Notes under the pieces: model-generated
Databases searched by the model: none
Seen by the model: only the letters and a program-made list of their open reading frames with translations
What the model was told of the DNA's origin: nothing
Position numbers and translations under genes: made by a program
Assembly: GCA_907163375.1 (NCBI GenBank)
Contig: CAJQUW010002182.1
Coordinates: 1-64,000, forward strand
Source: Prostheceraeus crozeri
Taxonomy: Eukaryota; Platyhelminthes; Polycladida; Euryleptidae
Length of the DNA stretch: 64,000 nt
Reading direction: 5' to 3'
Part shown: one piece after another, positions 1-12,139 of the stretch
How the letters are laid out: every line of letters starts with the position of its first letter
How positions within the stretch are numbered: the first letter of the stretch is position 1

Positions 1-141
1 ATAGTAATTTATGAAGTCTGTTATTACATTTCTGAATGATACAAATGACAAGCAATTACTTTGTTAGAGCAATGTGCAACTCAATCATAATTAAATCAAA
101 GATCTTCAATTATTAGTAATATCAGTATTAGGTTAAATTAA
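1..141 (+). repeat. Left fragment of repeat A, copy 1
   Basis: This stretch matches 18898 onward (second copy of repeat A) with small differences; both share the run AACTCAATCATAATTAAATC. It ends at a TTAA where the piggyBac element starts, and the repeat resumes at 3216. No coding potential is visible, and the true left end lies outside the window. Confidence 0.8.
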
Positions 142-538
142 TAACCGTTTAGAGTCGACATAAGAAGGCATGGTCCCAAATGTTGGTGGCGAAGTGACAA
201 AAATACGATGCGAATAGGGTATAAATCAGACTAATATGGTTTAATAATCAAAAATTCAGTGTGTACTTTTCCGAGATATAGCACATGTTCAACAAGGTAA
301 ATGGTTGGAACACTTAAGGGTGTGTGAATCTACATATTTTTTTTTACCATGCTGATGATTTTTTTCAATGGTTTTATTTTCTTTTCCTCGTAAATACCCA
401 ATTATCAGCCCATATATAATTCCCCACATAGAATGCACACTTTCTAGGTTCCAATAATTATAGATCAATATGTACACAATGTTTTTTTCAAGAAAAAACA
501 ATAGGCGTATATGTCTTTGTAAAACTGCAAAATGCGAA

Positions 539-1809
539 CTACTGTGTGTGGAAATAAGCGAAGCAATTTTCGTGTAGTCTCTTATCGCATTTCGAGCATT
601 TCTTTTTTGTTTTCTTCTGGCACAAGTTGCACCCTCCTTGTGTCGTTGACTCGATGAAATGGTTGACAACATCATAGCGAATGGAGCTTGAGGCTGGTGC
701 CGTGGGACCTCCTAGGCGTCTGCGCTGTCCCATCGCATCATATATTCAGCAAGAGCCATTACCAACTGCGTTGATGAACTCCACGTGGGTCATCGCGTGG
801 TCAAAGACCCGTTGAGTACTGATGTATCCGCCAACTTGCGACGACCGCCACGTTCAAAAGCGTTACTGGAATGGTTCCAGTACCCACTTTCTCGTACGAA
901 GCTTTGGGCGGTAGAGCCAAGAGACGGTCCATAACATCGGCACCCTCCCATATACTGGTTGTATGAGCGAAAACCAACCTTGACTGCGCAACGTCTTTCC
1001 TACGTTTTCTCTTTCGTGCTCCATCGCTTGTCACCTTAGTAGTTGGAGTGGCTACTTCGAAATTGCTTTCAATATTCACAACAGCATTATCCTTCCATTG
1101 GCACACGAATACTGTTCCATCAGAACGAAAATCCAACGGTGCCCTTTCTTCTTTTTTCTTCATCATTTGTTTGCTCAAGGGGACATCTGTTCATGCGATT
1201 CTCTCTTATGGTGCCAGTGGCTCTAATGCCTTTCGAAGGTCAGAGCGATGAAAAAATGTCAAAATTACACTGCATGATGCTCTCGCTGCTTCCACCACAT
1301 CAGTAATTCCGCAACTACGCGTGACCCCATAGGATCTGGGGATTTCTCAGATTTTCCACTATACAAAAAGAAGACGAAACGGAATATCCGTCGGGAGTAC
1401 AGAGTGACCAAATCTTGTAGCCAAAGCGTATTGGCGTCCCCTTTATAAACATGCTTCCAGAATGATGTCCATAGTAAGGTACCATGGATTCGTCAATACT
1501 CAAATGTTCAGCAAAAACTCCAAATTGAGAAAATTGCTGGTTCAAATGATCATAGAGGGGTCTGATTTTCGAATACTTATCTCCTGGTGTTAGACGATTA
1601 TTATCAACAAAATGAATGTTGGTCTTGATTTTCTTGAAGCGGTCTCTGGACATGACTTGACTGACTAGATCAAAGCGCAAGTCTGATGAAGTCGTCCAAT
1701 ACGTATTTTCGAATGGTAGAATATGGGTATCCAACTCAAAATCAAAATTCCCAAAAGCGCAAGAACTCATCCTCAGATACATTGAGCGGAGAACCTGCTG
1801 AAAGATCAA
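539..1809 (-). pseudogene. piggyBac transposase pseudogene
   Basis: Three minus-strand pieces in different frames together cover a piggyBac transposase. The upstream piece (1315-1809) has the family core: MSRDRF, then HFVDNN, then the first catalytic aspartate in LSIDESMVPYYG, followed by KGTPIRFGYKIW. The middle piece (801-1178) contains WKDNAVV and a GADVMDRLL stretch where the family has GGVDxxD, the usual site of the later catalytic aspartates. The last piece (539-733) carries the cysteine-rich C-terminal zinc finger (CNLC, CSKC, then H and C). The segment between 1178 and 1315, which should hold the second catalytic aspartate, is not in a usable frame, and the N-terminal region upstream of 1809 is also frame-broken. 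The gene is dead. It sits centrally in the TTAA-flanked element and is surely its own transposase. Confidence 0.85.
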
Positions 1810-2828
1810 ATGCTCTTACAAAATTTAGACCCAGGATAGAATATTCGATTAAAAAACGTCGCATTTTAGACATGAGAATAGTGCACTTCAACTGATAAGT
1901 AGGCCTATTATGTAATACAAGATGCGTAATGTTGAATATTTTTATGAATTCGCGTCAATTTCGTTTACTTACATTTTTGGATTCTATTGACCACAAATAA
2001 CTAGCAGACGAATAGTCTTGAAGTTTGAAATGTTCAAATTTAGTCTTTGGGATATTTTTGTTTGATTGTACATACATACATACATACACAGCTAGCTCAT
2101 AATTTCACCTTTTACCTCAGATAATCAGCAGTCGGTCGCAACCAGTCCTTTTTATCAATCCTTCATGTTCTTTCGTTTTTTAGTACATAACAAAATGAAA
2201 AGGCACACATCATGCAGCTGCTAGCTACGTGTAGCACGTGCAATGCGTGCATAGGCCTATGTACATATCGTAGGCATCTGCATGAGAAGCACGTGACTGT
2301 CTACTTAAAATATTTACGAAAGAACATACATTTAATGCATTCAGACCCTAACCTTTTACAATATGTAGAATCGAAATTCGAAACAGAAAAAGTGGATGGG
2401 TGTGGTAGGTGTGGACTGGTCACCGCTATTTACATTTGCATAGGCTACATGTAGGTCTTCTATCAATAAGATAACCATGTACATGTATAATGATACGATT
2501 TAATGTACATGCGTATAATAACACAGATAGGTACATGCTGATAACCTTTGTGAAGTGAATACCCATTGATAAGTTGAGCCACTTCCTGTAACAATTCCTC
2601 CGTGAAAGAAGTAGAAAATATTCCAATGGTGTCTTGCCAATCAATTCAGGATGAGCATCAGCTAATGAAGGTGGGCTGGAGGAGTCCTCAGCGACATGAC
2701 CTAAATATCAGCCTCGGCCTGCGACCTCGTCTGATATTTGTCATGTTACTTCATCGCTATGGTACATTTGGTTAGCATCGAGATGATTCCTCTCGAAAAA
2801 CATGTAGATTTCATCTAACCTGAAGTAG

Positions 2829-3203
2829 CCAACGTTCCACAAGTGGAACATACATACTAATTGCAATGCTGAGACAAGACAAATGATGAAAAGGATATGC
2901 CGACCTATGAATTAGTAAATTAGGAGTGTCGTCTCTATGTATACCGACTTGGGTGCATTGAACTGCAGGTTTTCATGTACAAAATGCGAGTTGAAAATTG
3001 GATCACCAAAAAGCACAAAAAATCAAAATTTTGAAAAAATTGATAGACCAGAAATACCACTCCCAGTTTTTTTTCTCGCTTCGACTTGAAAAAACTATAG
3101 AATTGATCGTGTTTGACTAAAACACATTCCATGATCATCGATTATGACAACCCTTATGCATCAAAATCACAATTTAAAAAATGTTCCACAAGTGGAACGT
3201 TGG
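2829..3203. repeat. Subterminal inverted repeat near the piggyBac right end
   Basis: The motif CCAACGTTCCACAAGTGG starts at 2829 and recurs in inverted orientation ending at 3203. It contains the palindrome GTTCCACAAGTGGAAC, so each copy is also a small hairpin. The right copy runs directly into the terminal inverted repeat. Subterminal repeats are known in piggyBac elements; this may be a transposase binding region or a small element of its own. Confidence 0.55.
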
Positions 3204-3215
3204 ACACTAAACGGT

Positions 3216-6200
3216 TTAAAGGAAAGCTTTATAACGTAATACGTGTACTTAGGCTACTGATTACACTTATTGCAGTAAAAAAGTCGCTTCCCACTAAAAC
3301 CACACTTCTCATGGGCCCCATAGGACCTTTGTCCTATAGAAGAGTCTTTATGTCAGCGCAAAATACAGAGAATTCACTTCGTTTACTTGATTCTACTCAT
3401 TTATTGAAACTTGGTCTTGGGTTTTGCGTTTTGACCCAAGTTATCTCCAAAACTTGTATTGGGTATATCCAATGCAAGTTTTTGTCCAACCTTGTGCACC
3501 TTGATCTGACTCATCGTCTGAGGAGAAAGCACCTTAGGTCAACAAAGTCGTTTCCTGACAACTCGTGATAAGATGATGACCAGGCCACATCCCTGGTGTG
3601 GCAAGGTTAGTGGTCGTGGGAAGATTTCAAATAGCAGTGGATTAGACGAAGAGGGAGAGAGAGTAATGCACACACGAGTAACAATAGTGCGTTGAACAGA
3701 CGAAGTCAGATCAAGCTGTTGACATCGCTACACTTCACGTTATTCCAATAATTGAATATACCATTCACGTTAAATCCGATAACATTAATTCTAGCTGCCG
3801 CTTTTATTGGCTATCTACTGTGCACATGCATAGTTAACAGAGTATTATTACTGCACAGCTTTATAAGTCACAATTTAGCAAAATATCACTTTCTGAAGGG
3901 CTGGGCAGTAAGTAGACTTATTAAATGAGCCAGATGTAGCTGCAGTCTTGATTGAACATGAATAATAAATTAATAATTCAGACGCAAGATTATTACGCAT
4001 GCATAAAATTACTTTATAATGATAATCACTTATCGGAACCGAACAATAAAAACATGCATTTATAACAAAATATAGAAGAGATATCAAAGTTATTGTTTAT
4101 AGAGTATTGTCCATCGCGATGTAGTACATAAAGATGCTAGGCAGGTTATTCACCAAATGAGTGTGCAAGTGCTCTATAGAATGGGGGAAGATCATTTTGT
4201 GACAACAAACAGGAAGTGTTGCAAGATCTCAAAAATTCAGTGAATACACAATGCTTTCCCTACGATGGTGAGCAGCGATGGCTTTGCAAACATTTAACTT
4301 CACTGACCTCCACTGGCTGGACTCTGTCCTTCTTTCAAATGCCTGAGGTACATTTCAGTCAATAGCGACTCTATTTTTTTGATAGATGCTAATAAAATTA
4401 ATAAATTTAATTTTTGAGGCTGTGCATCTTAAATGTACAGGACCGCGCTTGGTCGGGTTTGAGCGTCCAGGATTGAGCGGTCGAAACGCGATCGTCCTGA
4501 CCAAGTTCCTGTTGATGACCTCATTAAAAATAGTCAAATAATTTCTATACATATTTTGTAGAATTCTATTTCACGTTTTAGCTTAAGGAACTAATATTAA
4601 TTCTCTTACACACCTGGTAGATTTTAGATAGCGTAATCCCGCTGTGTTAGCTAGATCTGGTATTTTGATTGGAAACAGACCTGTCCTCTTATCATCTGAA
4701 TGGGCAGACTGTTAAATAGGATCTTTTCAATATATAAGTGATAAACATAATTTTGAACAGAACGACTTACTCGTCAATTCATTACACATGAGGAGAAGCG
4801 TTGTTTGTCCTTCTAGTAAGTATTTTGAAAATGTTTAGACATTTTAGGTTATAAAACTTTTCTTTTAAATCATAGTTTGTACCTATTGAAATTAACTAGT
4901 CATTAGCTTGTTTTTTAAAATTTTGTTACCTTGACGCACTTTGCTACGTTGAACTGTCATTATATGAAAAATAATTTATTGCAATGATTTGTTGACACAA
5001 AATCCATTTCTAGAATTTTTAATGGGAGCAATTAATTGCAATGTAATCAATTTTTGATCACCCTAGGATAAGACTGAAGAAGCAGGACTGTCAAGGCATA
5101 GCCATCACATCGATCTGATAAACTGAAATTCTTATGTGCTTGATTAAGGCGCATTTAAAAAGCAGCTGAAGATATACACTCACTTCTCCAGTTTACTATG
5201 ATGTTATAGAATAAGCGTCTTGAGTTGTAGACCTACTTTAACTATTTTATAACTATAATTCAATTGAGAATTCGAGAATTCTACACTCGGCAAAAGGGCT
5301 AGAATTAGAAAAGGAAATAACGACTACGTTTCCTAAGATATAGGCCTATGCATCACCAAATTCTGAAAGTCGGCTTCGAACTTCATTTAATTCCTCATGT
5401 GGTGGAAGACAAGATTCGTTTCCTTAACCCTTTATATTGGGTTGTTCCTTAACCAACCGAATTTCACTGAGCCCGAGTTAACTGGGATCGAGACAGCAAG
5501 ACTTATATCACTTAACTAATTTAGGTAATTCTCATCGTGTCGGTGAAGGGTTTAATTACTTCATACTAGAAACGAGTTACCTCAGTATTCGTGAAATTGG
5601 AACACTCCAGCAGCACGAACTAACTCGGCATTCGTGAAATTGGAACACTCCAGCAGCACGAACTAACTCGGCATTCGTGAAATTGGAACACTCCAGCAGC
5701 ACGAACTAACTCGGCATTCGTGAAATTGGAACACTCCAGCAGCACGAACTAACTCGGCATTCGTGAAATTGGAACACTCCAGCAGCACGAACTAACTCGG
5801 CATTCGTGAAATTGGAACACTCCAGCAGCACGAACTAACTCGGCATTCGTGAAATTGGAACACTCCAGCAGCACGAGTTAACTCGGCAATCGTGAAATTG
5901 GAACACTCCAGCAGCACGAACTAACTCGGCATTCGTGAAATTGGAACACTCCAGCAGCACGAACTAACTCGGCATTCGTGAAATTGGAACACTCCAGCAT
6001 CACGAACTAACTCGGCATTCGTGAAATTGGAACACTCCAGCAGCACGAACTAACTCGGCATTCGTGAAATTGGAACACTCCAGCAGCACGAACTAACTCG
6101 GCATTCGTGAAATTGGAACACTCCAGCAGCACGAACTAACTCGGCATTCGTGAAATTGGAACACTCCAGCAGCACGAACTAACTCGGCATTCGTGAAATT

Positions 6201-8443
6201 GGAACACTCCAGCAGCACGAGTTAACTCGGCAATCGTGAAATTGGAACACTCCAGCAGCACGAACTAACTCGGCATTCGTGAAATTGGAACACTCCAGCA
6301 GCACGAACTAACTCGGCATTCGTGAAATTGGAACACTCCAGCAGCACGAACTAACTCGGCATTCGTGAAATTGGAACACTCCAGCAGCACGAACTAACTC
6401 GGCATTCGTGAAATTGGAACACTCCAGCAGCACGAACTAACTCGGCATTCGTGAAATTGGAACACTCCAGCAGCACGAACTAACTCGGCATTCGTGAAAT
6501 TGGAACACTCCAGCAGCACGAACTAACTCGGCATTCGTGAAATTGGAACACTCCAGCAGCACGAACTAACTCGGCATTCGTGAAATTGGAACACTCCAGC
6601 AGCACGAACTAACTCGGCATTCGTGAAATTGGAACACTCCAGCAGCACGAACTAACTCGGCATTCGTGAAATTGGAACACTCCAGCAACACGAACTAACT
6701 CGGCATTCGTGAAATTGGAACACTCCAGCAGCACGAACTAACTCGGCATTCGTGAAATTGGAACACTCCAGCAGCACGAACTAACTCGGCATTCGTGAAA
6801 TTGGAACACTCGAGCAGCACGAGCTAACTCGGGATTCGTGAAATTGGAACACTCCAGCAGCACGAACTAACTCGGCATTCGTGAAATTGGAACACTCCAG
6901 CAGCACGAACTAACTCGGCATTCGTGAAATTGGAACACTCCAGCAGCACGAACTAACTCGGCATTCGTGAAATTGGAACACTCCAGCAGCACGAACTAAC
7001 TCGGCATTCGTGAAATTGGAACACTCCAGCAGCACGAACTAACTCGGCATTCGTGAAATTGGAACACTCCAGCAGCACGAACTAACTCGGCATTCGTGAA
7101 ATTGGAACACTCCAGCAGCACGAACTAACTCGGCATTCGTGAAATTGGAACACTCCAGCAGCACGAACTAACTCGGCATTCGTGAAATTGGAACACTCCA
7201 GCAGCACGAACTAACTCGGCATTCGTGAAATTGGAACACTCCAGCAGCACGAACTAACTCGGCATTCGTGAAATTGGAACACTCCAGCAGCACGAACTAA
7301 CTCGGTATTCGTGAAATTGGAACACTCCAGCAGCACGAACTAACTCGGCATTCGTGAAATTGGAACACTCCAGCAGCACGAACTAACTCGGCATTCGTGA
7401 AATTGGAACACTCCAGCAGCACGAACTAACTCGGCATTCGTGAAATTGGAACACTCCAGCAACACGAACTAACTCGGCATTCGTGAAATCGGAACACTCG
7501 AGCAGCACGAGCTAACTCGGGATTCGTGAAATTGGAACACTCAAGCAGCACGAGCTAACTCGGGATTCGTGAACAATGGAAGGGAAAAAATTATCTCTCA
7601 GTGATAGTTGCCTGCCCTACAAATGCCAGTTAACTCGGACTCAGTTTTATGAAGGGTAACTGCTGAATGCGGAGCCAGTGATATTTCCACGCCTGCCGAT
7701 ACGAGTTAACTCGGCTCAGTTTCCTTCTGTACTACATTGTCACCGTCACCAGTCAACTGTTGATTTTACTCGGACTCAGCCATTAAAGCGTTTAAAACTT
7801 AAACGACAGGAACGTTGCTGACGCTGATAGAATTGGCGCTTAATTTCGAAGAATATTAAAGACTACGAGGATACGGAGTCATTCTTCAATGTTTTGCTGG
7901 CAGTCTGCAATTTTCAGCGATGTAAATCTTCAGGAAAATGCAGCACAACATAGAAAGCATGAATTCTTCACGTTCTCTGCTACAAACTCCAATCTTATTC
8001 TGTCATAGTAGCGATTGCAAACAAAGCAACTGAATGCATGTGACCTCTTAGAATTAGATAGAAAGAACATTTCAAATCAGATGACAGGAAGCGGTATATG
8101 AAACAATTGGATGTTTCATCTTTTGATAAACATTCCATTCTAAGATATTTCCTGTATATCCTCTCGGAATAAAAGTTCATGCTTTACTACTACACGTTAA
8201 AGAAAATAATTCAGTTACATACTTTTATGATTTCGATGAAAGATGTCAAATCAACAACATGGTGTTCACTGGTTTATTAGAGAACTGATGTTTTATATAA
8301 CAGTGGATATCTTAGGATGAATTCAGTGGATACCTTCCGAATATCGGAAACTTTATGAAGAATTTTGGACATGAAAATCATGCTAATAAAAGAAATAGTT
8401 TTCGAACAATTTCATATATATATATTGGGATAGAGAGTACACT
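3216..8443 (+). repeat. Repeat A, copy 1 (main part)
   Basis: This stretch is a direct-orientation relative of 19255-21588, highly similar over most of its length. Copy 1 has about 900 bp (roughly 3340-4244) that copy 2 lacks and an expanded 43-bp array where copy 2 has a single unit. The motif AACTCGG with neighbouring CTCAG recurs in both orientations around the array. Only short open frames occur; one 61-codon minus-strand frame (7995-8180) is identical in both copies, but that reflects recent duplication more than function. The right edge ends in GAGAGTACACT, where copy 2 has a TA-flanked short element. No family assignment can be made. Confidence 0.75.
5578..7572 (+). repeat. Tandem array of a 43-bp unit, about 46 copies
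   Basis: The unit begins AACTCGGCATTCGTGAAATT and repeats every 43 bases with almost no divergence. Rare variants mark higher-order structure: a unit junction with GAGTTAACTCGGCAATCG occurs at 5871 and again at 6215, 344 bases or eight units apart. A CGAGCAGCACGAGC variant occurs at 6811 and 7499, sixteen units apart. The last unit matches the lone unit of repeat A copy 2. The array has no spacers and no open frame of note. Confidence 0.95.
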
Positions 8444-8583
8444 CTCGCCCTACGTTCGTCGACGAAGGGCTTTCTACTACTCGACCTTGCGCGATTAAAA
8501 TTTGCCGTCTTTGTTTATGTGAGTTATATCGAGGTAAAACACATACCTGCACTCTTCCTCAGCGACATGCTAACCTGCTAGAA

Positions 8584-10160
8584 ATGGCAACATGTTCAGG
8601 AACTACCGGAAAACTGGATGAGAAGGTGGCGTCTTCCATCATACGTCAAAAGATCAGTGCATCGAGTGACGAATCGACAAATGAGAATCAATCGTTTTCT
8701 TGTGCTACAATTACGGGTCGCCCAATTACTGTAACTACGTCTCCGCCCCCGTCAACTTCGCAAAAAGTAATCAAAGTAGAAGAAATACATCAAATTAAAG
8801 TTGATATGAATTTGTCTGTCAATCAAACGAAAACTTTGAGCAAGCACATTCGCACTGCTCTGAGTTCTCGCCATGCTATTGAACTTCATTCCAGAGAATT
8901 TTTACACGCAAGGCTGCACGAACGTGATGATTTCTTTGTTGCGAAGAGAGATTTCTTTATTAAAATGGGTACGAACAAGGCGAACACTTCGGTTTTGACT
9001 GATGTCGTGCATTGTGTCAGTTTGAATGAACTAAAACAATACATAGTGACCTCACGCAATTATGGATATTCCGAAGTAAAAAGCACTATTGGTATTGACG
9101 GTGGTGGCGGGTTTTTAAAGGTTTCTTTGACAATGAATATGATTGACGACTTTGAGGACAGCGGCGCGCTCGAGACCAGCCCTACCCGTATCAAGCTTTC
9201 CGATGGCATTGCTTCAAAGAAACTGAAAGATACAAGTGTGAAAAAGCTAATCATTTTAGCAATTGCTCCGGACATTGACGAAAATTATCGTAATCTCCTA
9301 ACACTATGGATTCTCTTGAAACTTACTGATAATAAAACAATTTCCCCCTACATTTGTGCAATGGATTTAAAATTGGCTAATATCATGCTTGGTTTGATGT
9401 CCCACTCTAGCTGCCACCCATGTACGTGGTGTGATGTTAACAAGAGCAATTTGGATTGTGCAGGGGATCCGAGAACTCTGGGATCCATCCGGAACATGTT
9501 CTGGAGGTTAAGAAATTCAGGAAAAGACACTACGCACGCTAAAGAATATGGCAACTGCATCCATGTCTCCATTTTTAAGGAGAATGATGTAACTTAAGTT
9601 ATTGATATAATTCCACCTCCTGAGCTCCATCTGCTTTTAGGAGCTGTGAATACATTATTTCTTGGATTGCAGAGTATATGGCCTGAAGCAATTCAATGGC
9701 CCGATTCCGTTTCTGTTACTAGAGAAGCAATGCACGGAGGTGCATTTACAGGAAATTCCTGCAAGATATTGCTACGCAATATTGACCGACTGGAATACTT
9801 GCTCCAATAACGACGTGTCATGATTATGTGGAAGTTTTCCGAAAACTTGAGAGAGTGGTTCAAAGTTTTTTTGGCAAATCGTTAAGCCCAAATTTCCTTT
9901 CTGACATCGCAGAATTTCGATTAGCATACATGAAACTGAACATTGCCGTGACACCAAAAATTCACGCCATATTCTTCCATATCGAAGATTTCTGCGCTCC
10001 ACGAGGAAAAGGTTTAGGGTGCTGGTCTGAACAATCGTTCGAAGCGGCTCATTCCAACTTCGCAAGCACTTGGGAGAAATACAAAGTACCTCGAAACTAT
10101 GAAAAATATGGTGCACAACTTCTTCGAGCAGTGAGTGATTTTAACTCCAGTCACTTATAG
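8584..10160 (+). pseudogene. IDGG-family transposase-like gene, copy 1 (5'-truncated, broken)
   Basis: The first frame (8584-9597) starts at a point equivalent to about residue 180 of the copy at 43594. It contains GIDGGGGFLKV (Asp at residue 172), VKKLIILAIAPDI, then MDLKLANIM (Asp 261) and the cysteine knuckle CHPCTWC (278-283). An in-frame TAA at 9595 is followed by further family sequence (PPPELHLLL, then HGGAFTGNS). A frameshift near 9820 leads to the C-terminal part (9828-10160) with VTPKIH, WSEQSFEAAH and YKVPRN. The N-terminal zinc-finger region of the longer copies is missing; only 140 bases separate the start from the edge of repeat A. No terminal inverted repeats were found for this copy. 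Function as a DDE transposase is inferred from motif order and from the TIRs of the other copies. Confidence 0.75.
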
Positions 10161-10549
10161 AAGAATACAATTTTTTCCAAGTTATTGTGGGTGTTAACGC
10201 TTTTCAAAAATACAATGGTTATGGTATAAATTTTTGATGCTTAAAACACACACTTACATACGTAGATTGTTAAGGAAAAAAACAGAATTAATGTTTATCC
10301 ATGAAATTCTAAGTGAAAGCCTTTCTAAGATGGAGACTGAAACAAGAATAAAAGTACATTTATTAATATTATTTTTCCTTTTTTATGCATCACCATGGGA
10401 TTCAATGGGTAGATTACTATCGCCTATTATATCAAAATCAGAATAGACTTCGACAAATACAGAAAACATGAATTTGGTGCTACATTTGAGACTGTTCAAT
10501 GCTTCATGATAGTGCAAAAATAAAAAGATAATGAAAAAAAGAAAATTTG
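10161..10549. other. Non-coding stretch after the IDGG copy
   Basis: The first part may be the 3' flank of the truncated element. Short open frames here look random. No repeat ends were recognised. Confidence 0.4.
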
Positions 10550-10830
10550 ATGTAAGAAACGATTACATCGACCGATTTTGCTAATTTTTGTTGTAATGGA
10601 TTCGAAATCAACCCACCTATCAAGGGAAGGAAAGGTCAGATCAGTTGTGGAAACTCCTTTGAAAACGCAAAGATTTTGAAATTTGAAAATTTTGAAATTT
10701 AAAAATTCGAAAATATGCAATAAAAAGTGATTCCATCGACAGTTTTTTTTTATTTTTGCTGTTTTGTATTGTTAATCAATCCCCCTATCGGGAACAACAA
10801 AGTCCAGGTCAGTTGTCAAAACTTGAACTA
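10550..10830 (+). repeat. Imperfect tandem duplication
   Basis: Two adjacent segments share the order CGATTxCATCGAC, a T-rich run, a CCxCCTATC-GGGA stretch and GGTCAGTTGT. The first runs from about 10558 and the second from about 10727. An AT-rich patch of repeated AAATTTTGAAATTT lies between them. Confidence 0.5.
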
Positions 10831-10904
10831 AAAGTTTATTCAGGACCACCGTGTGTGCAGATCTAATCCGGTCACCAGAAAGAGAATGAAGAACACTCGA
10901 TGGT

Positions 10905-11330
10905 TGTCAAAAATCTGCGCTTCTTTCGAGTTCTATTCGTTTCCTGTTCTTCCTGTCAGATAGGATCAAAGAAAAACACATGTAAATCCATTGGACTGCC
11001 GTTTTCGGTAAAACAAAGATTTTCTATGCTTTCTCTGATACAGTGCAGTCCCGATCGTGTTCATGGAGGCTTGTCTCTGACGCTACAAATATCCTGATCT
11101 TGCAAGCCTTCTGATGTCGACAAACACAACATTTCGGCCAACTTTAGCCTAATTCAGCCACATTCTCTGCAAATTTTGACTCTATACTTATATGTAGCAA
11201 TTTTACTTTAGCAGATGAAGCATAAAAAGACTCATTTTCCAAAGTCCCATTGAATCTACATGTGTTTTCTGTTGATCCTGTCTGGGAAGAAGAGGAACCG
11301 GGTAAAACTCGACAGACGCATATCCTAAAG
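10905..11330. mobile_element. Fold-back element, copy a
   Basis: The two arms are inverted relatives. Left: CTGCGCTTCTTTCGAGTTC leading to CCTGTCAGATAGGATCAAAG and ACACATGTAAATCCATTGG. Right: the reverse complement with CTACATGTG, GATCCTGTCTGGGAAGAAG and CTCGACAGACGC. The same arm sequence recurs at 12230, 12700 and 13880, so this is a repeat family. No open frame is present; borders are approximate. Confidence 0.6.
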
Positions 11331-11856
11331 AATGGTTTCTGCTCCTCTTTCGGAGGTAAGTATCGGTTCCCTACTAGTGTACTACACTGTATTTGAAAAT
11401 CAACATTTTTCATGTACGAGTACTAAGGGTTTCTAGCAATTTCTGCTAACTGAAGACAAAGTATATGCTGCATTTCTGAAGTCCAGCTGATGTACATGTA
11501 CACCCTGAATGAATTTTACGATTTGAAGGATTTGATGCGATCTAACATAAACTCTACAATTTGATGTGGAAAATGTATTGGTATAACAAAATATATATTG
11601 CAATCTAACTATGCAAAATCGTGCCTATACGGAGTGTATCTTCCGTCCTCCATCACGCATGCTTGTTCCACTATCATCAGTCTTCCGTGTTCAATGCAGG
11701 ATGTGCATATTTTAAAGTTCTTGGTTTGACCAGATCAAGGTTCCATGCCTGACACTTTCCTGTTCCACATCAGCACAGCATAGCACATAGAGTCTCAGAT
11801 ACCAACGGCACTATATCTAAGAATCATGGGCTGCTGCTGTATCAGAAATGTATTAT
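11331..11856. other. Non-coding stretch between repeats
   Basis: I see no gene and no clear repeat boundary here. Confidence 0.3.
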
Positions 11857-12078
11857 CACTGTAAATCGCTATATGGGAAAATTTCAAATGAATTGACATC
11901 AAATTCATATACGATTTGAAACTAACAACTGATACGACATTCTCGCATATGTACAGAGACTTCCATTCGTAAGTGTTTTGCATGCAGCGATACGAACAGC
12001 TCACTCTCTGATTGGGTGATGAAAAGCAACATACAAAGAAATATTTTGGTGCAAATCCTTCGCATGTGTTTGACGTGA
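11857..12078. mobile_element. Degraded CACTGTAAATCGC-type short TIR element
   Basis: It starts with CACTGTAAATCGCTATATGG and follows the same order of motifs as the element at 17890 (ATACGATTTGAAACTAACA, GATACGA, AGCGATACGAAC, then CTGATTGG). Most of the interior is deleted. The final part, AAATATTTTGG followed by CCTTCGCATGTG, resembles the right end of the full copy, but the terminal inverted repeat itself is lost. Confidence 0.6.
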
Positions 12079-12139
12079 GTGGGTTGCAGTGCAGCTGCTT
12101 GTTCGCGTTGAGTTACAAGTTACAAAACGAGCGATAAAC

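Larger units (their letters stand above)
142..3215 (-). mobile_element. piggyBac-family DNA transposon, degraded, with matching empty site
   Basis: The element is flanked by TTAA at 138-141 and 3216-3219, the target duplication of piggyBac. Its ends are inverted: TAACCGTTTAG on the left and CTAAACGGT on the right. The paralogous repeat copy near 19255 reads straight through this point with a single TTAA, so it is the empty site. Inside is a broken piggyBac transposase gene on the minus strand (539-1809). The right part carries a 375-bp segment bounded by inverted palindromic motifs. About 800 bp between the gene and that segment holds no recognisable gene; a (TACA)n run lies near 2070. Confidence 0.85.

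Noticed and set aside
2212-2454. Cysteine- and histidine-rich frame resembling a zinc finger
   Set aside because: Spacing fits no finger class well and it lies in the non-coding part of the piggyBac element on the opposite strand from its gene.
3113-3568. 151-codon plus-strand frame
   Set aside because: It crosses the border between the piggyBac end and repeat A and has no motif.
5578-7572. Regular direct repeats resembling a CRISPR array
   Set aside because: Units are contiguous 43-bp tandems with no unique spacers, and the surroundings are animal transposon DNA.
7995-8180. 61-codon frame conserved exactly at 21144-21329
   Set aside because: The surrounding non-coding sequence is equally conserved, so identity reflects recent duplication of repeat A.
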